Shown piece after piece: positions 55,711 through 64,000 of a DNA stretch of 64,000 bases (positions are counted from its first letter, which is position 1; each line of letters opens with the position of its first letter). Under the pieces are notes generated by a model that searched no databases, was not told where the DNA came from, and was given only the letters and a program-made list of their open reading frames with translations. The stretch comes from Ignavibacteria bacterium (GTDB lineage Bacteria; Bacteroidota; Ignavibacteria; Ignavibacteriales; Melioribacteraceae). A program made the position numbers and the translations under genes. The stretch lies in contig VGVY01000003.1 of assembly GCA_016873835.1 (NCBI GenBank), positions 1 through 64,000 on the forward strand, in the 5' to 3' direction.

Positions 55711-58320
55711 ATGACTGAAGCTGCAAAAGGAAAGAAATTAAGAATTTACAAATTTGCATCAGAATTTAATCTATCTACTGACTCAATTATTGAGTTTCTT
55801 ACTAAGAAAAATTATGATGTAAAATCTCATATGGCACTTCTTACTGACGAAATGCTAGCTGATGTTAAAGCACATTTCAAAAAAGATATAGAGAAAGCTG
55901 AAAAACACTATAAGAAAATTTCAGATTTCCAAAAGAAAAGAAGCGAAAGATCGGATACTGAAATTGCACCATCAGTGCCCGAAACGGTTGAATTAGAAGT
56001 AAAAGAAACAACAAAAACCTCTGCTGAAGCTGAAGAAATACAATCAAAAATTGAAGAGACTGAACCTCAAGTTACGGAAGAAGCTACTGAATCAGAAGCT
56101 GAAGAATTAGCAGAGACATTTAAAACTGAAGCTGAGATAGAATTTCAAGCTAAGAAAAAAGGATTGACTATTGTTGGCAAGATGGATCTTTCGAAAAAAC
56201 GAAAAGAAAAAATTCAACCCAAGTCAAAAGTAATTGAAGAACCTGAAACTAAGCCGCAAGTTGTAGAAGCTAAGAAAACTGAAGACCAAGCAGCAGAAGA
56301 TTCTGATAAAAAGAAGAAGAAGAAAGTTTTAAAATCCAAGAAAAAAGTAAAAGCCGCAGATGACACTTCAGAAGAAGCAGTTTCAAAAAGAAAAAGAAAA
56401 ATTAAAAAGTTAGAAATTGATAAACGTGAAGTTGATGAAGCAATAAAGAGAACTATGCTTAGTATTGATGAATCGTCAGTTGGTGAAAGAGCTCACGTTC
56501 GTAAAAAGAAAAGAAAAGAGAAGCAAGAAATTCAAGAAAAAATACTTGAGCAAAAACAATTAGAAAAAAATAAAATTCAGGTAACCGAATTCATTGCTGT
56601 CAACGAGCTTGCAAATTTAATGAGCGTTCCCGTTAGCGATGTAATTCAAAAGTGCATAGGACTCGGATTAATGGTTTCTATAAATCAGCGGCTTGATGTA
56701 GAAACAATTACACTTGTTGCTGATGAATTTGGATTTGAAATAGAATTAGAAGATGAATATAAATCTGAAATTGAAGCCGAAGTTCCTGATTTAGAGGAAA
56801 CACTAGAGCCCCGTCCGCCAGTTGTAACTATCATGGGTCACGTTGATCATGGAAAAACTTCTTTGCTTGATTACATTAGAAGAACTAATGTTGTTGCTGG
56901 TGAATCCGGCGGTATAACTCAACATATTGGTGCTTATCAAGTTGAATTAGAAGATTCAAGAAGAATTACATTTTTAGATACACCAGGTCACGAAGCATTT
57001 ACTGCTATGCGAGCACGTGGTGCAAGAGTAACAGATATAGTAATTCTTGTAGTTGCTGCCGATGATGCTGTAATGCCTCAAACAGTTGAAGCAATTAATC
57101 ACGCTCAAGCTGCTAATGTTCCGATTATTGTTGCCATTAATAAAATTGATAAACCAAATTCCAACTTAGAAAAAATCAAACAACAGCTAGCTGAAAGAAA
57201 TATTTTAGTTGAAGATTGGGGTGGAAAATATCAATGTGTAGAAATCTCTGCTAAATTTGGAAAGAATGTTGATCTGCTTCTAGAAAAAATAGTTCTTGAA
57301 GCTGAAATGATTGATATGAAAGCTAATCCGAACAGATTGGCGCATGGGACAATTATTGAATCGCAGATGGATAAAGGAAAAGGTGTAACTGCAACAGTTC
57401 TTGTTCAAAAGGGAACATTAAAAATTGGCGATTCGTTTATAGCTGGTGTAGTTCATGGTCGTGTTCGTGCTATGCTTGATGAACGAGGTCATAAAATTAA
57501 AGAAGCTGCTCCATCAACCCCAGTTTTAGTTCTAGGTTTTGAATCTGCACCGCAAGCTGGTGATATATTTGTTGCAACAGAATCCGAAAGAGATGCTAGA
57601 GAAATTAGTTCTAAACGTCAGCAATTAAAACGAGAACAAGATCATCGCCAAGTACGTCACATAACTCTGGATGAAATTGCAAGTCAAATTAGCCGTGGCG
57701 GTTTCAAAGAATTACCTTTAATTGTTAAAGGTGACGTTGATGGATCAATCGAAGCATTATCTGATTCATTAATGAAATTGTCGAATCAAGAAGTTGCAGT
57801 GCGTGTAATTCATAAAGGTGTTGGTGCAATCTCGGAAGGAGATGTTCTTTTAGCTGCTGCTTCAGGTGCCATCATTATTGGTTTCCATGTGAGACCAAAT
57901 ATTGGAGCTCGAAGATTAGCTGACCAAGAGAAAGTTGATATCCGTCTTTACAATATAATTTATGATGCTATCAGTGAAGTAAAATCAGCTTTAGAAGGAT
58001 TGTTATCTCCAGTTCTTTCTGAAGAAGTAGTAGGAACTATTGAAGTGCGCGAAATATTTAAGGTGCCAAAAGTTGGAACTGTGGCTGGTTGTTATGTGCA
58101 AGATGGAAAGGTTGCAAGAGCAAATAAAGTCCGTTTATTTAGAGACGGTATTGTTGTTTACGAAGGTGAACTAACATCTTTAAAGAGATTTAAAGATGAC
58201 GTTCGTGAAGTTGAAAAAGGTTTTGAATGCGGACTTGGAATATCTAATTATAACGATATTAAAATCGGCGACATTGTTGAATCATATAAAATAATTGAAA
58301 CTAAAAAGAAGCTAAGCTAA
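55711..58320 (+). CDS. infB: Translation initiation factor IF-2
   Basis: 869 residues. IF2_N motif at the start ([20 protein letters not shown]), a long Lys/Glu-rich low-complexity linker (about 75-285), a second IF2_N-like part ([20 protein letters not shown], near 290), then the GTPase: [15 protein letters not shown] (G1, near 375), [16 protein letters not shown] (G3) and NKIDKPNSN (G4). Domains II-IV follow to the end. It brings fMet-tRNA, whose gene is at 45.4 kb, to the 30S subunit. Its TAA overlaps the rbfA ATG by one base. Confidence 0.98.
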   Translation: MTEAAKGKKLRIYKFASEFNLSTDSIIEFLTKKNYDVKSHMALLTDEMLADVKAHFKKDIEKAEKHYKKISDFQKKRSERSDTEIAPSVPETVELEVKETTKTSAEAEEIQSKIEETEPQVTEEATESEAEELAETFKTEAEIEFQAKKKGLTIVGKMDLSKKRKEKIQPKSKVIEEPETKPQVVEAKKTEDQAAEDSDKKKKKKVLKSKKKVKAADDTSEEAVSKRKRKIKKLEIDKREVDEAIKRTMLSIDESSVGERAHVRKKKRKEKQEIQEKILEQKQLEKNKIQVTEFIAVNELANLMSVPVSDVIQKCIGLGLMVSINQRLDVETITLVADEFGFEIELEDEYKSEIEAEVPDLEETLEPRPPVVTIMGHVDHGKTSLLDYIRRTNVVAGESGGITQHIGAYQVELEDSRRITFLDTPGHEAFTAMRARGARVTDIVILVVAADDAVMPQTVEAINHAQAANVPIIVAINKIDKPNSNLEKIKQQLAERNILVEDWGGKYQCVEISAKFGKNVDLLLEKIVLEAEMIDMKANPNRLAHGTIIESQMDKGKGVTATVLVQKGTLKIGDSFIAGVVHGRVRAMLDERGHKIKEAAPSTPVLVLGFESAPQAGDIFVATESERDAREISSKRQQLKREQDHRQVRHITLDEIASQISRGGFKELPLIVKGDVDGSIEALSDSLMKLSNQEVAVRVIHKGVGAISEGDVLLAAASGAIIIGFHVRPNIGARRLADQEKVDIRLYNIIYDAISEVKSALEGLLSPVLSEEVVGTIEVREIFKVPKVGTVAGCYVQDGKVARANKVRLFRDGIVVYEGELTSLKRFKDDVREVEKGFECGLGISNYNDIKIGDIVESYKIIETKKKLS

Positions 58321-58679
58321 TGTCATTTAGGTTGGATAAGGTATCAAGTTTAATAAAAGAAGAATTGAGTTTAATTTTTCTTCATAAAGTACAAGATTCA
58401 AATTTGGGATTAGTTACTGTTACTAATGTTAAGATGAGTCCGGATTTGCGTCATTCAAAAATTTACTTATCTGTATATGATAAAGAAAAGCGTGAAGATG
58501 CATTAAAAAAAGTAAATGATTTAAAAGGAATGATTAGAAGTGAACTTGCTTCAAGAGTAAAAATGAGATTTGTGCCCGAACTTCATTTTTTTATTGATGA
58601 TACATTGGACTACGTTGAGAAGATGGAAGGAATATTTAAACAAATTCATGAAAATGATAACGAAAAAGATAACCAGTGA
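58320..58679 (+). CDS. rbfA: Ribosome-binding factor A
   Basis: 119 residues. The KH-like RbfA fold is recognised by SSLIKEELSLIFLHKVQDSN, VTVTNVKMSPDLRHSKIYLS and the closing FVPELHFFIDDTLDYVEKM. It binds the 30S subunit near the 5' helix of 16S rRNA in late maturation. The start codon overlaps the infB stop, and the 3' end overlaps truB by 32 bases, showing tight translational coupling. Confidence 0.96.
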   Translation: MSFRLDKVSSLIKEELSLIFLHKVQDSNLGLVTVTNVKMSPDLRHSKIYLSVYDKEKREDALKKVNDLKGMIRSELASRVKMRFVPELHFFIDDTLDYVEKMEGIFKQIHENDNEKDNQ

Positions 58680-59364
58680 TTACAATCCTGATTTTGAATC
58701 AGGTGAAGTTATATTAATTGACAAGCACTTGCGTGCTTCATCATTTAGTATTGTTTATAAAGTTCGCAAAGCCGTTAATGTTAAAAAAGTTGGGCATGCG
58801 GGTACGCTTGATCCCATGGCTACGGGTTTATTGATTATTTGTACGGGTAAAAAAACAAAAGAAATTTCTGAATTGCAGAACTTGGATAAAACTTATACTG
58901 GAATTATTTCTATTGGTAAAACTACTCCGTCATTTGATTTAGAGACTGATTTCAATACAGAAGAGAACATTAGTAATATTAACGAAGGAATAATATTTAA
59001 AGTACAGAAGAATTTTATTGGGAACTTGTTACAAACACCACCAATGTACTCTGCATTAAAGAAAAATGGTAAGGCTTTATACTGTTTTGCAAGAAAAGGT
59101 CAAGTCGTAGAGAGAAAAGCAAGAGAAATAAATATCTCTTCTTTTGAAATTTATAAAATAGAATTACCAGATATATATTTTAAAATTAGGTGTTCCTCTG
59201 GTACTTATATAAGGGTAATTGCTGATGATTTTGGTTCAGCACTTGGCTGTGGTGCTTACTTAAAAAGTTTAAGAAGGGAAATGATTGGGGAATTTAATGT
59301 TTCTGATGCAATGGATGTCAGGGAGTTTGTAGAATACGCAACTGAATTCTCTATTGCAGTTTAA
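58648..59364 (+). CDS. truB: tRNA pseudouridine(55) synthase TruB
   Basis: 238 residues from the ATG at 58648 (the one at 58654 is also possible); longer in-frame starts lie inside rbfA and give non-family sequence. The catalytic Asp is residue 55 in HAGTLDPMATGLL, and MYSALKKNGKALYCFARKG and IRCSSGTYIRVIADDFG are further marks. It isomerises U55 in the T loop of tRNAs. At 238 residues it is shorter than E. coli TruB (314) and lacks most of the C-terminal PUA domain, as in many members of this group. Confidence 0.95.
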   Translation: MKMITKKITSDYNPDFESGEVILIDKHLRASSFSIVYKVRKAVNVKKVGHAGTLDPMATGLLIICTGKKTKEISELQNLDKTYTGIISIGKTTPSFDLETDFNTEENISNINEGIIFKVQKNFIGNLLQTPPMYSALKKNGKALYCFARKGQVVERKAREINISSFEIYKIELPDIYFKIRCSSGTYIRVIADDFGSALGCGAYLKSLRREMIGEFNVSDAMDVREFVEYATEFSIAV

Positions 59365-59380
59365 TTCTGAAAGTTTATAG

Positions 59381-60319
59381 ATGAAAGTTTTAAGAGATTT
59401 AGAAAAGTTTGACGAAAATATCAAATCAATTGTAACTGTTGGTACTTTTGATGGATTGCATCTTGGGCATTTAAGTATTTTAGAAGCATTGAAGAGAATT
59501 TCTAAGGACGTAAAAGGTACGACAGTACTTGTAACTTTTGAACCGCATCCAAGGACTGTTGTTTCAAAAAATTATGAGTTAAAAATGCTTCTGTCATTTG
59601 AGGAGAAAGAAAAATTACTCAACTCTTTTGGAATAGAGCATTTAATTGTTATTACTTTCACAGATAAATTTGCAAACTTAACTTCTGATGAATTTATCAA
59701 AGAATATATTGTTGGAAAATTTAATGCTGTGCATATGGTTGTTGGTCATGATCATAAATTTGGAAAAGACAGATTGGGAGATGAGCAGAAATTGAAAGAT
59801 GTTGGTGAAACTTTGAATTTTACAGTTACTTCTGTTCCAGCAGAAACTGTGGATGGTGAGATCATCAGCAGTACAATAATCCGAAATTCGCTCCTAAATG
59901 GGAATGTAGAAAAGGCTAATCAATTTTTAGGAAGGTATTATTCATTTAGTGGTATAATTGTTAAAGGAGCTCAGCGAGGAAGAACACTTGGTTTTCCAAC
60001 GGCAAATTTAAAACTAGATTTTGAAAAAAAAGTTATTCCAAAAAAGGGAGTCTATTTAGTTAAATGTGAATGCGAATCTGAAATTAGATTCGGAATAATG
60101 AATATTGGGTACAGACCAACTTTTGAAGAGAGAAGTGAATTAGTAATCGAAACCCATTTACTCAATTTTGACCGAGATATTTATGGAAAGCGGATGAATA
60201 TCCAATTTTTAAATCGCTTGCGGGATGAAAAAAAATTTGGTTCAATGGATGAATTAATTCATCAAATCGAAGATGATAAAAAAAGGGCAATTGAATTAAT
60301 AAATATTTTAGTTAATTAA
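59381..60319 (+). CDS. ribF: Bifunctional riboflavin kinase/FAD synthetase
   Basis: 312 residues. The N-terminal adenylyltransferase half has VTVGTFDGLHLGHLSIL (HxGH nucleotide site, near 19-35) and VVGHDHKFGKDRLGD; the C-terminal kinase half has GRTLGFPTANLKLDFEKKVI and RPTFEERSELVIETHLLNFD. It makes FMN and FAD from riboflavin, cofactors used by the Dus enzyme encoded nearby. The truB-ribF gap is 16 bases; no FMN riboswitch is present in this gap. Confidence 0.97.
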   Translation: MKVLRDLEKFDENIKSIVTVGTFDGLHLGHLSILEALKRISKDVKGTTVLVTFEPHPRTVVSKNYELKMLLSFEEKEKLLNSFGIEHLIVITFTDKFANLTSDEFIKEYIVGKFNAVHMVVGHDHKFGKDRLGDEQKLKDVGETLNFTVTSVPAETVDGEIISSTIIRNSLLNGNVEKANQFLGRYYSFSGIIVKGAQRGRTLGFPTANLKLDFEKKVIPKKGVYLVKCECESEIRFGIMNIGYRPTFEERSELVIETHLLNFDRDIYGKRMNIQFLNRLRDEKKFGSMDELIHQIEDDKKRAIELINILVN

Positions 60320-60368
60320 TCCTGGTTAAATCTGGGATTGAATTGAACAATCAAAAAGGAGCAACAAA

Positions 60369-60638
60369 ATGTCTTTAACAAAAGAAGTAAAACATAACAT
60401 TATCAAAAAATTTGGTAAAAGTGATAGCGATAGCGGAACTGCTGAAGTTCAAATCGCATTACTAACAGAAAGAATTAATAATCTTACATCTCATTTTGAA
60501 GGGCATAAAAAGGATCATGCTTCAAGAAGAGGTTTATTGCAGTTAGTTGGTAAACGAAAAAGACTATTAAACTATTTGCAAGAAAAAGATATTGAAAGGT
60601 ATCGAACAATAATTAAAGAATTGAACATTAGAAAGTAA
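60369..60638 (+). CDS. rpsO: 30S ribosomal protein S15
   Basis: 89 residues, the standard length. The rRNA-binding pattern is intact: [40 protein letters not shown] and [16 protein letters not shown]. It binds the 16S central domain early in assembly. AAGGAG sits 7 bases before the ATG. The rpsO-pnp pairing (11-base gap) is conserved across bacteria. I see no clear pseudoknot-type autoregulatory leader in the 49 bases after ribF. Confidence 0.97.
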   Translation: MSLTKEVKHNIIKKFGKSDSDSGTAEVQIALLTERINNLTSHFEGHKKDHASRRGLLQLVGKRKRLLNYLQEKDIERYRTIIKELNIRK

Positions 60639-60649
60639 AGAGGAAATAA

Positions 60650-62770
60650 ATGGTATATTCCAAAGAAGTAGAGATTGGTGGAAAATTATTAAAAATAGAA
60701 ACTGGAAAACTTGCAAAACAATCAAACGGTGCAGTAACAGTTCAATATGGCGATACTGTTGTGCTTGTAACTGCAGTTGCTGGTGAATTAAGAGAAGATG
60801 TGGATTTCTTTCCACTCAATGTTGAGTATAGAGAAAAAGCATTTGCTGCAGGAAAAATTCCAGGCGGTTTTTTGAAGCGTGAAGGAAAACCGAGTGATAA
60901 AGAAGTGCTAAGCGCTAGACTAATTGATAGACCGATTAGACCTTTATTTGCTGATAATTATCTTAACGATACGCAAGTTGCTGCATTTGTATATTCTTTT
61001 GATAATGAAAATGATGCAGATGTATTAGGAGCTGTTGGTGCTTCAGCAGCTTTAGTTATTTCCGACATTCCATTTCTTGAACCAATTGGAGAAGTAAGGG
61101 TTGGCAGAGTAAATAGTGAATTTGTAATTAATCCAACTCATCAACAGTTGCTTGAAAGTGATATTGAGCTTGTTGTAGCCGGAACTGAGTCTTCTATTAT
61201 GATGGTTGAAGGTGAGGCGAAAGAAGTGAGTGAAGAAGATATGTTAAATGCTTTAAAAACAGCTCATGCAGAAATTAAAAAACTTATTGATATGCAGAAT
61301 GAACTTCGTAAAATGTGTGGTAAACCTAAATTGGAAGTTCAAGTAAAAGCAATTGACGAAACTTTAGTAAAAGATGTAAATGATTTAGCATATCAAAAAT
61401 TCAAAGAAATTGTTTCATCTGTCCTTTCTAAAGAAGAGAGATCTTCAAAGAATAAAGAACTTGAAGCAGAAGTATTAATTTCCTTAGCAGAAAAATATCC
61501 TGAACAAGAAAAAGTAATAAAAGTAATTTTGCATGATATCGAAAAAGAATTGATGAGAAAAAGGATTCTTGATGAAGGATTACGACTTGACGGCAGAAAA
61601 ACAAATGAGATTCGCCCAATTTCAATTGAACTCGGATTATTACCAAGAACTCATGGTTCTGCATTGTTTACACGAGGCGAAACTCAAAGCATAGCAACTC
61701 TTACATTAGGAACCAAACAAGACGAACAAATTATTGATGGGCTGCAAGAGGAATATCGAAAAAAATATGTACTTCATTACAATTTCCCTCCATTCAGTGT
61801 CGGTGAAACTGGCAGATACGGTGGTGTTGGCAGACGCGAAGTAGGGCATGGCAACTTAGCTGAGCGTTCATTGAAATGTGCAATTCCATCAGAGGAAAAA
61901 TTTCCTTATATGATTAGAATCAACTCTGATATTCTTGAATCAAACGGTTCTTCTTCGATGGCAACGGTATGTTCTGGATCTCTCGTTTTAATGGAAGGTG
62001 GAGTTCCGGTTACTTCTGCGATTGCCGGCATTGCTATGGGGCTTGTAAAAGAAGGAGAACAATACGCTGTTCTTTCTGATATTTTAGGAAATGAAGATCA
62101 TCTTGGCGATATGGATTTTAAAGTTGCTGGTTCTGAGAAAGGAATTTCTGGATTCCAAATGGATATTAAAATTCAAGGAATCTCATTTGAAATAATCGAA
62201 AAGGCGCTTGCTCAAGCAAAAGATGGTCGATTGCACATTCTTAAAATAATGAACCAAGCAATTTCTGCTCCAAGAGAAAATCTTTCTAAATATGCACCAA
62301 CATTGTTATCAACAAAAATAAGCACTGAGAAAATTGGCGCAGTTATTGGACCTGGTGGAAAAGTAATCCAGAAAATTCAAAAGGAATTCAGCGTAGAAAT
62401 AAATATTGAAGAAGACGGTACTGTTAGTATTGCTGGTCACGATCGCCAAAAAGCTAAAGAAGCAAAAGAATATATTAAGTTGTTAACTGCAGAACCTGAA
62501 GTCGGTAAGAATTATAATGGTAAAATTATGAAGATTACTGATTTTGGCGCTTTTGTTGAAATATTGCCCGGCATTCAAGGACTGCTTCATATTTCACAAG
62601 TTGATATTAAACGGATCGATAAAGTAACAGATGTGTTGAAAGAAGGTGAAATGGTAAAGGTTAAGTTGCTGAGTATCGAAGGTGGAAAATTTTCATTATC
62701 AAGAAAGGTTTTACTTAAAGAAAAACCCCAAGGTGATGAAGAAAAAAATGATGAAGAAAATAATAATTAA
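60650..62770 (+). CDS. pnp: Polyribonucleotide nucleotidyltransferase (PNPase)
   Basis: 706 residues, standard length. Two RNase PH domains (about 10-140 and 310-545) with GGFLKREGKPSDKEVLSARL in the first and the catalytic YNFPPFSVGETG, GRREVGHGNLAERSL, and ILGNEDHLGDMDFKVAG in the second; a KH domain (IGAVIGPGGKVIQKIQ, near 565) and an S1 domain (NGKIMKITDFGAFVEILPGI, near 623). It degrades RNA 3' to 5' with phosphate and can add tails. A hairpin follows directly at its stop codon. Confidence 0.98.
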   Translation: MVYSKEVEIGGKLLKIETGKLAKQSNGAVTVQYGDTVVLVTAVAGELREDVDFFPLNVEYREKAFAAGKIPGGFLKREGKPSDKEVLSARLIDRPIRPLFADNYLNDTQVAAFVYSFDNENDADVLGAVGASAALVISDIPFLEPIGEVRVGRVNSEFVINPTHQQLLESDIELVVAGTESSIMMVEGEAKEVSEEDMLNALKTAHAEIKKLIDMQNELRKMCGKPKLEVQVKAIDETLVKDVNDLAYQKFKEIVSSVLSKEERSSKNKELEAEVLISLAEKYPEQEKVIKVILHDIEKELMRKRILDEGLRLDGRKTNEIRPISIELGLLPRTHGSALFTRGETQSIATLTLGTKQDEQIIDGLQEEYRKKYVLHYNFPPFSVGETGRYGGVGRREVGHGNLAERSLKCAIPSEEKFPYMIRINSDILESNGSSSMATVCSGSLVLMEGGVPVTSAIAGIAMGLVKEGEQYAVLSDILGNEDHLGDMDFKVAGSEKGISGFQMDIKIQGISFEIIEKALAQAKDGRLHILKIMNQAISAPRENLSKYAPTLLSTKISTEKIGAVIGPGGKVIQKIQKEFSVEINIEEDGTVSIAGHDRQKAKEAKEYIKLLTAEPEVGKNYNGKIMKITDFGAFVEILPGIQGLLHISQVDIKRIDKVTDVLKEGEMVKVKLLSIEGGKFSLSRKVLLKEKPQGDEEKNDEENNN

Positions 62771-62807
62771 TTCATGTCCCAACATAGTTCGGGATTTGTT
62801 AATTAAT
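62766..62807 (+). other. Hairpin at the pnp stop codon
   Basis: ATTAATT (62766-62772) pairs with AATTAAT (62801-62807) and, inside, TCCC (62777-62780) with GGGA (62791-62794), with a few weaker pairs between and the loop AACATAGTTC. The arm includes the TAA of pnp. There is no T-run, so it is not a classic terminator; it could protect or process the mRNA between pnp and dus. Confidence 0.5.
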
Positions 62808-62841
62808 AAAGCAAAAACTGTAGAAATAAAAAGTATATGAG

Positions 62842-63909
62842 ATGAAGATAGGTAATTGTGATATAGGGAATAAGTTGTTTTTAGCACCAATGGCAGATGT
62901 AACTGATACAGCCTTTAGAAAAATTTCTGCAGAATATGGTGCGGGATTTACATTTACGCAGATGGTTAGTGCATTAGGAATTATTGAAAATGAATTTGAA
63001 TCATTACGTTATCTTACGTTCAATAGATCTGAGAAACCAATTGGAGTACAACTGCTTGGAAGTGATTTTGGAATAATTAGAGAAGCAGTCAAAGAAGTTT
63101 CTAAATTTAATCCAGATTTGATTGATTTAAATTGTGGTTGTTCTGTTGATAAGGTAACTAATTACAATTTTGGTTCAGCGCTGCTTGACGATCCAAAGAC
63201 AATTGGCAAATTGGTAGACACAATGGTCCATTCATCAAATGGAATTCCAATATCAATTAAGGTTAGATTAGGAAAAGATAAAAACCATATCAATGTAATT
63301 GAGACTGCAAAAGCCGCCGAAGAAAATGGTGCTTCGGTAATATTTGTTCATGCAAGAATGAGAAATGATAAATACAGCACCGTTGTTCAAACTGAATGGA
63401 TAAAAAAAGTTAAAGATGAATTAAAAATTCCGGTTGTGGGTAATGGTTCAGTATTTACTCCAGCAGATGCTAAAAAAATGATTAATGACACTGGTTGTGA
63501 TTCAGTTATGATTGCTAGAGGTGCTTTAGGGAACCCATTTCTTTTCCAGCGTTACAATGCAATGCTGGATACCGGAAACGACCCTGGTGAGCCGGAAATT
63601 GAAACTGTGACAGAAGTTTTACTAAAACACATAGCGTTAGTGGTTAAAGATTATGGCGAAATAAATTCATTCGATAAGATAAAAAAATTAGCAGTCTGGT
63701 ATTTTAAAAATTATCCAGGCATAGACAATTTTTTAGAAAAAGTTTTTGCGCTAACAAATGTAAGCGAGTTAATCAATTTGATTAATACCCATACTGGTGA
63801 TATTAAAAGTAAAAAGTTTAAGCTGATTGAAATGTCAGAAGTTCAAAATAAGTTTAAGGAAAGAGTACTTTTTTGGTTGGTTGATAATAAAACTGAGAGT
63901 GTAAACTGA
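62842..63909 (+). CDS. tRNA-dihydrouridine synthase (DusB-like)
   Basis: 355 residues. TIM-barrel flavoprotein: LFLAPMADVTDTAFRKISAE at the start, the catalytic Cys in DLNCGCSVDKVTNYNFGSAL near 95-110 (the family usually has GCP; here GCS, with Cys kept), HARMRNDKYS, VVGNGSVFTPADAKKMI and MIARGALGNPFLF for FMN phosphate binding. It reduces uridine in the tRNA D loop with NADPH. DusB is the best fit but DusA/C-like specificity is not excluded. It lies between pnp and an RNase E/G gene, in an RNA-processing neighbourhood. Confidence 0.92.
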   Translation: MKIGNCDIGNKLFLAPMADVTDTAFRKISAEYGAGFTFTQMVSALGIIENEFESLRYLTFNRSEKPIGVQLLGSDFGIIREAVKEVSKFNPDLIDLNCGCSVDKVTNYNFGSALLDDPKTIGKLVDTMVHSSNGIPISIKVRLGKDKNHINVIETAKAAEENGASVIFVHARMRNDKYSTVVQTEWIKKVKDELKIPVVGNGSVFTPADAKKMINDTGCDSVMIARGALGNPFLFQRYNAMLDTGNDPGEPEIETVTEVLLKHIALVVKDYGEINSFDKIKKLAVWYFKNYPGIDNFLEKVFALTNVSELINLINTHTGDIKSKKFKLIEMSEVQNKFKERVLFWLVDNKTESVN

Positions 63910-63934
63910 ACCAATAAAAGTATTTAAGTTTTTC

Positions 63935-64000
63935 ATGAATAAAGAAATTATAATTAATTCATCGACAACTCAAAACCGAGTTGCGATAACCGAGGATGGA
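63935..64000 (+). CDS. rng: Ribonuclease E/G family protein, N-terminus only
   Basis: The first 22 codons are present before the right edge cuts the gene. MNKEIIINSSTTQNRVAITE and the next two residues (DG) match the opening of RNase G/E proteins (IINxxxxxxRVAxxEDG), an endonuclease that matures rRNA and starts mRNA decay. The place, 25 bases after dus in an RNA-metabolism cluster, agrees. The rest of the protein is needed to separate RNase G from RNase E. Confidence 0.75.
   Translation, partial: MNKEIIINSSTTQNRVAITEDG

Overview
The window reads as a contiguous piece of chromosome from an AT-rich (about one-third GC by eye), Gram-negative bacterium of the Bacteroidota/Chlorobiota/Ignavibacteriota assemblage; Ignavibacteria is my best guess. 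The reasons are family content (DUF2723 membrane protein, GWxTD-domain protein, DUF5916 barrel protein, DUF1028 hydrolase, a secreted protein with a type IX/FlgD-like C-terminal domain, many lipoproteins and exported peptidases), lipid A and heptose genes, and some TAnnTTTG-like promoter elements. This placement is inference; no 16S or ribosomal marker set was compared.

Left part (1-24 kb): a cut GT9 glycosyltransferase, a giant DUF2723 membrane protein, a GT2 glycosyltransferase, a hotdog thioesterase, a DUF362/polyferredoxin pair, a DUF1028 protein, an FKBP isomerase, a YhcH-like protein, an X-Pro peptidase-like hydrolase, an M28 peptidase and cobalamin-dependent methionine synthase (metH). 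Divergent from metH runs hldD - four-helix-bundle protein - Nudix hydrolase - membrane protein. Two tandem alpha/beta hydrolases and a lipoprotein follow.

Middle part (23.6-45.2 kb): rtcB RNA ligase with its partner archease, preceded by a 94-nt palindromic element of unknown nature; a DUF5916 protein; a TPR-GWxTD protein; a membrane-anchored PP2C/SpoIIE-type phosphatase; purL with a BrkB-family membrane protein; a lipoprotein with YD-like repeats; a beta-CASP metallo-beta-lactamase pseudogene (one frameshift, two in-frame TGA, altered metal motif); small exported proteins; a PagL-like lipid A deacylase; an S9 peptidase with a C-terminal extension; and a GMC oxidoreductase.

Right part (45.2-64 kb): an initiator tRNA with a damaged duplicate of its 3' end, recN, an outer-membrane protein, hemW, a large secreted protein, a SIMPL-domain protein, a second four-helix-bundle gene flanked by inverted repeats, and then the classic translation/RNA-metabolism cluster rimP-nusA-infB-rbfA-truB-ribF-rpsO-pnp-dus-(rng, cut by the end). 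These last genes are co-directional with short gaps or overlaps and probably form one or a few transcripts linking transcription elongation, translation initiation, ribosome maturation, tRNA modification, flavin cofactor synthesis and RNA decay.

No insertion sequence, prophage, CRISPR array or recognisable defence island is present. I did not find a convincing new multi-gene system. The items most worth a second look are small: the 94-nt element next to archease, the inverted-repeat-bounded four-helix-bundle gene, the duplicated tRNA tail, and the beta-CASP pseudogene.
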